Shown here: positions 60,331 through 64,000 of the stretch, one piece after another
Numbering within the stretch: position 1 is the stretch's first letter
Layout: each line of letters opens with the position of its first letter
NCBI GenBank assembly: GCA_002104945.1
Contig: MCFH01000014.1
Coordinates: 288,501-352,500 of the forward strand
Length of the DNA: 64,000 nucleotides
Source: Piromyces finnis
Lineage: Eukaryota > Neocallimastigomycota > Neocallimastigomycetes > Neocallimastigales > Neocallimastigaceae
Direction of reading: 5' to 3'
Notes under the pieces: model-generated
What the model saw: only the letters and a program-made list of their open reading frames with translations
Database searches by the model: none
What the model was told of the DNA's origin: nothing
Made by a program: the position numbers and the translations under genes

Positions 60331-60919
60331 TGAATCAAACCGCCGGACACAGTATGTCATAGGAGAAAACTATTGGAAACCCTAATCCCTACAATATAAG
60401 TTTTAATTGAAAATTATGAAATTTAGAGATCTAAAACTTTGAAATCTTGAAATCTCAAAAACTAAGTCACAAAATTGCCTAATTAACAATACTGACTATA
60501 TAGCGAAAGAAAACTCCGTCCAAGAAACATGGAACATTGATAATATTATACTTTAGACATAAATTAATTTATACTAAATAAAATAATTTAGATTTAGATC
60601 TTAAATTTAAGAATAAACAAACATTTAAATTTAAAAATTAAAATTTATAATTTAAATTTAAGAACAATTGAAATTCAGAAATTTAAGTTGAAATTTAAAA
60701 TTTAAAATAAATAAATTTATCCATTTTTAAAAGTAATTTAAATTTTAAACTAAACAATATGTTTATATTAGAAATAATAGAATTTCATTCTCAACTTACT
60801 TTATTCACCACAAATAGTATAAATTAGCTAATAAAATCCAAAATTTTATTTTATATAATTATTTACAATTGAGTTATTAAATTTCATCAAATATATTAAT
60901 ATTATAAATACTCCAAAGA

Positions 60920-62218
60920 ATGAGATTAAGAAGCAAAGTAATATATTTTTTAAATATTTTTTCGACAATTTTAATTCTACCATTGGTAATTGCTGAAAAT
61001 CAAAAATGTCATGTAACCAATGTCGGAACAGGTGTTTGCGTTGATGAGGATCAATGTAAATTAAATGGTAAACAAACTGGCAATGCTAAAGCATATCCAA
61101 AAATTTGTAAACATGACTCGGAAAAGATTAAATGCTGTATAAAAGATGTCGATACACTTACAGATGGAACAATTCTTCCAACAACAGGAAAATGTAAAAA
61201 TATAAATGAAGGTAACTGTTCAGAAGAATCTTACACGAGATATTTAAACCAATGCCCAGGAGATGATGTTGTTCAACTATGTGTTCCAAATACAAATCTA
61301 AATAATAATACAGATATTGATGATGTAAATTTAAATTTAAATGATAACTGTCTTGAAGTTACAGTTAGTCAAATGCTGCCAATGTTAGATCTATCATACA
61401 CAATTGCTGAAGTTACAATAAAATTTATTGAAGCGTATAAAAATTCTAGGCCATCTACATATGATTATATATCTGATTTAGCTATGGCAATTGGCCATTA
61501 TAGAGGAAAGTCTGGAAAAACAGTACCTGCAAGCAATACTCTAATTAATGAAGAAATGAAAAAGAGTTTGAAATACAAAAATATGAAAAAAGAACTAAAA
61601 AAAATAATTAAAGATAAAGTCACAGATGAAAAAATAAAAAATAAAACTGTAATAAGAAATGCAAAAAATTCAGGTAGAGGACTTTGGTGTTTAACGTTAG
61701 GAAGCTATTATGTCAATATTGATTATGCTTTTTATCCAAAATCCGGATGGAACACTGTTAAAATTCATTTTTCAGGATATGACACATGGGATTTTGAACA
61801 CATCAAAAAGGAGAAAGATCAAAATTTTCTTAAAAATTTTTGGAATGGAATAAAAACTGGAATACATAATATTCTTGATGAAGATATTCCAAGTTTTATC
61901 GCAGGAGATGGTAAAACATATGATATTACTTATGATTTTTATGACGAAGTAACTTTTTTTTATGGATACTCACCTTCAGAGTATTTTAATTTTGGGAAAA
62001 GATCTGTAGATGCATCAAGCGAAATATGTAATTTCTACACATTCAAATACATTGATACATACGACTACATTGATGAAGATGATAAAGATGAAAATGATTC
62101 TTCATTAAATAATAATGATGATTCAAACGGAACTGTAAACTTCAAATATATTTCTCTCGCAAATGTATTTATTATTTTAACGTTAGTAATGTTTTGGCAA
62201 ATAAACATTGTATATTAG
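60920..62218 (+). CDS. Cysteine-rich secreted or surface protein with unknown domain
   Basis: 432 residues, intronless. A signal peptide (1-25, ending PLVIAEN) precedes two small Cys-rich modules: about 28-72 (CHVTNVGTGVCVDEDQC, ending KCC) and about 87-116 (GKCKNINEGNC, then CPGDDVVQLC). Their spacing resembles the short Cys modules found ahead of catalytic domains in secreted proteins of gut fungi. Residues about 135-345 form a domain I do not recognise: an alpha-helical, Lys-rich first half, then a strand-rich half with WCLTLGSYYVNIDYAFYPK, GYDTWDF, GDGKTYDITYDFYD and FFYG. An acidic Asp/Asn linker leads to a C-terminal hydrophobic segment (about 410-432), either a membrane anchor or a GPI-attachment signal. 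The architecture suggests the extracellular face of the cell. No catalytic motif was identified. Confidence 0.78.
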   Translation: MRLRSKVIYFLNIFSTILILPLVIAENQKCHVTNVGTGVCVDEDQCKLNGKQTGNAKAYPKICKHDSEKIKCCIKDVDTLTDGTILPTTGKCKNINEGNCSEESYTRYLNQCPGDDVVQLCVPNTNLNNNTDIDDVNLNLNDNCLEVTVSQMLPMLDLSYTIAEVTIKFIEAYKNSRPSTYDYISDLAMAIGHYRGKSGKTVPASNTLINEEMKKSLKYKNMKKELKKIIKDKVTDEKIKNKTVIRNAKNSGRGLWCLTLGSYYVNIDYAFYPKSGWNTVKIHFSGYDTWDFEHIKKEKDQNFLKNFWNGIKTGIHNILDEDIPSFIAGDGKTYDITYDFYDEVTFFYGYSPSEYFNFGKRSVDASSEICNFYTFKYIDTYDYIDEDDKDENDSSLNNNDDSNGTVNFKYISLANVFIILTLVMFWQINIVY

Positions 62219-64000
62219 AATTCTCCTAATTTACTCAATTTATTAAATTTATTAATTTGATTTTGATCTACTCACTATGTCAATTTACATTCATCATCAT
62301 TTAAAAATCCATATATTCAATTATGTAAATATTCATGAACACATAATTACATATATTTACCAATATTTCATCTTATTTTCAAAAGAACTAGTTTTATTAA
62401 CATTCATAAAATAGCATTATTGTTATTGAAAGCATAGCATACATATTTATTTCAAGTAAATAAATTGTTTGTGAAATATTCAAATACTTTAACTACTACT
62501 ATTTTAATGAGAAAATATTCTTTCCGCCATAGAGGAAAGATAGAACATAAAGAAAATACATAAAATTTATACAATTAGAAACATGAATTAGAATAATTAA
62601 ACATTATTTGATAAGTTTGTATAAAATACCCTATTGTAATGAAATTATGCAATAAACATTGAAACTATCCTTGTGAAAATGTCAATCAATTTCTTTATGA
62701 TAATTTCACTCAAATCAGTATTATATAATTTAATCCAGTATACTATTCTTTGAATTAAATCATTATAACAATACTTTAAGATAATATTTAGCCTCAAAAG
62801 CATTATTTAAATTATTGCTACCTATAAAGCAAATATATTACTGGTCAAATGCTCATCCCGTAGGCTGTTATTGCTAATATACATAGCAAATATTTCAAAT
62901 GAGGTAATTTATTAAAGTTAGAAATGCTTAGCGTGAAATGAGCATATTCTACATATATATATACTTTGAATAACCTAGCGTGAAATGGGTATATTCAATA
63001 ATATTTTAACAACTTATCATGATTTAACTTAGCGTGAAATGAGTTATATTCATAGATAATTATTAATGATGGTTTTAGACCTATATATATTTAATTTGGT
63101 CCCATCAATAACAATGTAGCACCTTCATAGTAAGGGCTCCTTAGATTTAGATGACATTGATTCATCATATTTATTTATTACCAACATTCAAGAATGTTGT
63201 GACGCCGTTTTAAAATATAATTTACGGTGATTTAGTAACCTCATATATAAATCGCCACTTTCAACGTAGTGAGTGATCGCCGACCAATTAGCTAACATTC
63301 TAATTAACCGAGCCGACTTCGATATAATTTAGAAGAACTTTATTCTCTTCAACAATCGATATTTTAAATGTCATTATCTTACAATATTAACTTGTTATAA
63401 TTTTACTGGTATATCTACTTATTTTAATTTGAAGTAAAGAAATACATAATTGAGGAATATTTTATTCATTAGTTTGATATTCACTACATTAAAATATATT
63501 ATCATGAAAATATTATTTCACTATATTTTAAAGGATAAGCAATTGAGAAAAATGAATGAAAACATTAGAATATGTTATTTATTATTTATATAGGTATTAA
63601 TACTTATCGTATATGTTATGGAAAATTATTCATTATTATGAAAATTTGATGCAAAATGAATGAAATTTTATGAAATTTAAATTTCTCTTTTTCAAATCTA
63701 AGTATTTATTACTAAACATCTAGATTTGAGGGGGAAGTAGTGAATATACGAAATTTAAAATTAAAGATAATAATTTTTGTTTCTAGTTAAACATTGGAAA
63801 TAACTAAAACATTGCATAGAAACTAAGGCTTAATAAATAGAATGAATTGAAATTCAAATTGTAAAAATTTATAAGATTCAATATGTAAAAATGAAAAGAA
63901 CAAAATTTCAAATACAAAGTAAAATATTCTTAAATATTATAAGAATAATTAATCAATACAAAAGGCATAAAAGGAAGGAAAAACACCTAAAAGAAAATGT
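62219..64000. other. Non-coding tail of the window, probable decayed retroelement
   Basis: No intact gene. From about 62840 the sequence is less AT-rich than typical spacer, with a triple motif (62926-63051) and a purine-rich GAGGGGGAAGTAG at 63729-63741 followed by TGAATATACG. This looks like a polypurine tract next to an LTR start, suggesting the 3' end of a decayed Copia-like element running off the window. All frames are closed. Confidence 0.35.
62926..63051. repeat. Three copies of a ~23-bp motif, spaced ~50 bp
   Basis: TTAGCGTGAAATGAG, CTAGCGTGAAATGGG and TTAGCGTGAAATGAG, each followed by a variant of CATATTC, begin at about 62926, 62974 and 63027. The intervening sequence differs, so these are spaced motifs rather than a simple tandem repeat. 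Confidence 0.85.

Larger units (their letters stand above)
59063..60919. other. AT-rich intergenic region with repeats and a possible solo LTR
   Basis: Contains an ATTCATTTAGTT-type array (59784-59951) and a GC-richer stretch 60046-60370, listed separately as a weak LTR candidate. No gene is supported. Confidence 0.6.

Overview
The window is nuclear DNA of a eukaryote, most likely an anaerobic gut fungus (Neocallimastigomycota). The evidence is extremely AT-rich intergenic DNA full of homopolymers and microsatellites, GT..AG introns, a secreted GH26 mannanase carrying two fungal dockerin (CBM10) modules, a fused fungal-type tryptophan synthase, a remnant of the AAA-ATPase-like/DUF1703 family, and an intronless bacterial-type glycosyltransferase.

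Layout. 2.3-5.0 kb (+): a four-exon Crz1-like zinc-finger regulator with a minisatellite in its last intron. 7.5-11.6 kb (+): a CAP-Gly coiled-coil protein. 13.2-15.8 kb (-): a four-exon membrane protein with a long His/Ser-Pro tail. 19.9-22.5 and 31.5-34.1 kb (+): two tandem copies of the fused trpA-trpB tryptophan synthase gene, each with five exons, apparently homogenised by gene conversion. Between them at 24.0-29.7 kb (-) sits an apparently intact LINE retrotransposon with one 1502-codon ORF, an A-tail, 123-bp tandem monomers at its 5' end and a perfect 14-bp target-site duplication. 35.1-36.9 kb (-): the dockerin-bearing mannanase. 40-42 kb: a frameshifted DUF1703 remnant and a dead LINE fragment. 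43.2-47.1 kb (+): a Dicer with dimerisation, platform/PAZ, two RNase III and dsRBD regions but no helicase. 49.2 and 51.2 kb (+): two paralogous 43-residue membrane microproteins. 53.1 kb: a small single-pass membrane protein. 57.1-58.3 kb: a frameshifted glycosyltransferase. 58.4-58.9 kb: a SINE with a tRNA-like promoter and a LINE-related tail. 60.9-62.2 kb: a cysteine-rich secreted or surface protein. The last kilobases look like decayed retroelement sequence.

Themes. Mobile DNA and its control coexist: a young LINE, a SINE sharing a segment with that LINE, dead LINE remains, and a Dicer. Gene duplication recurs in the trp pair and the microprotein pair. Exon structures below were worked out by eye from splice sites and reading phase. 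TATA boxes and poly(A) signals cannot be told from background in DNA this AT-rich, so none are listed.
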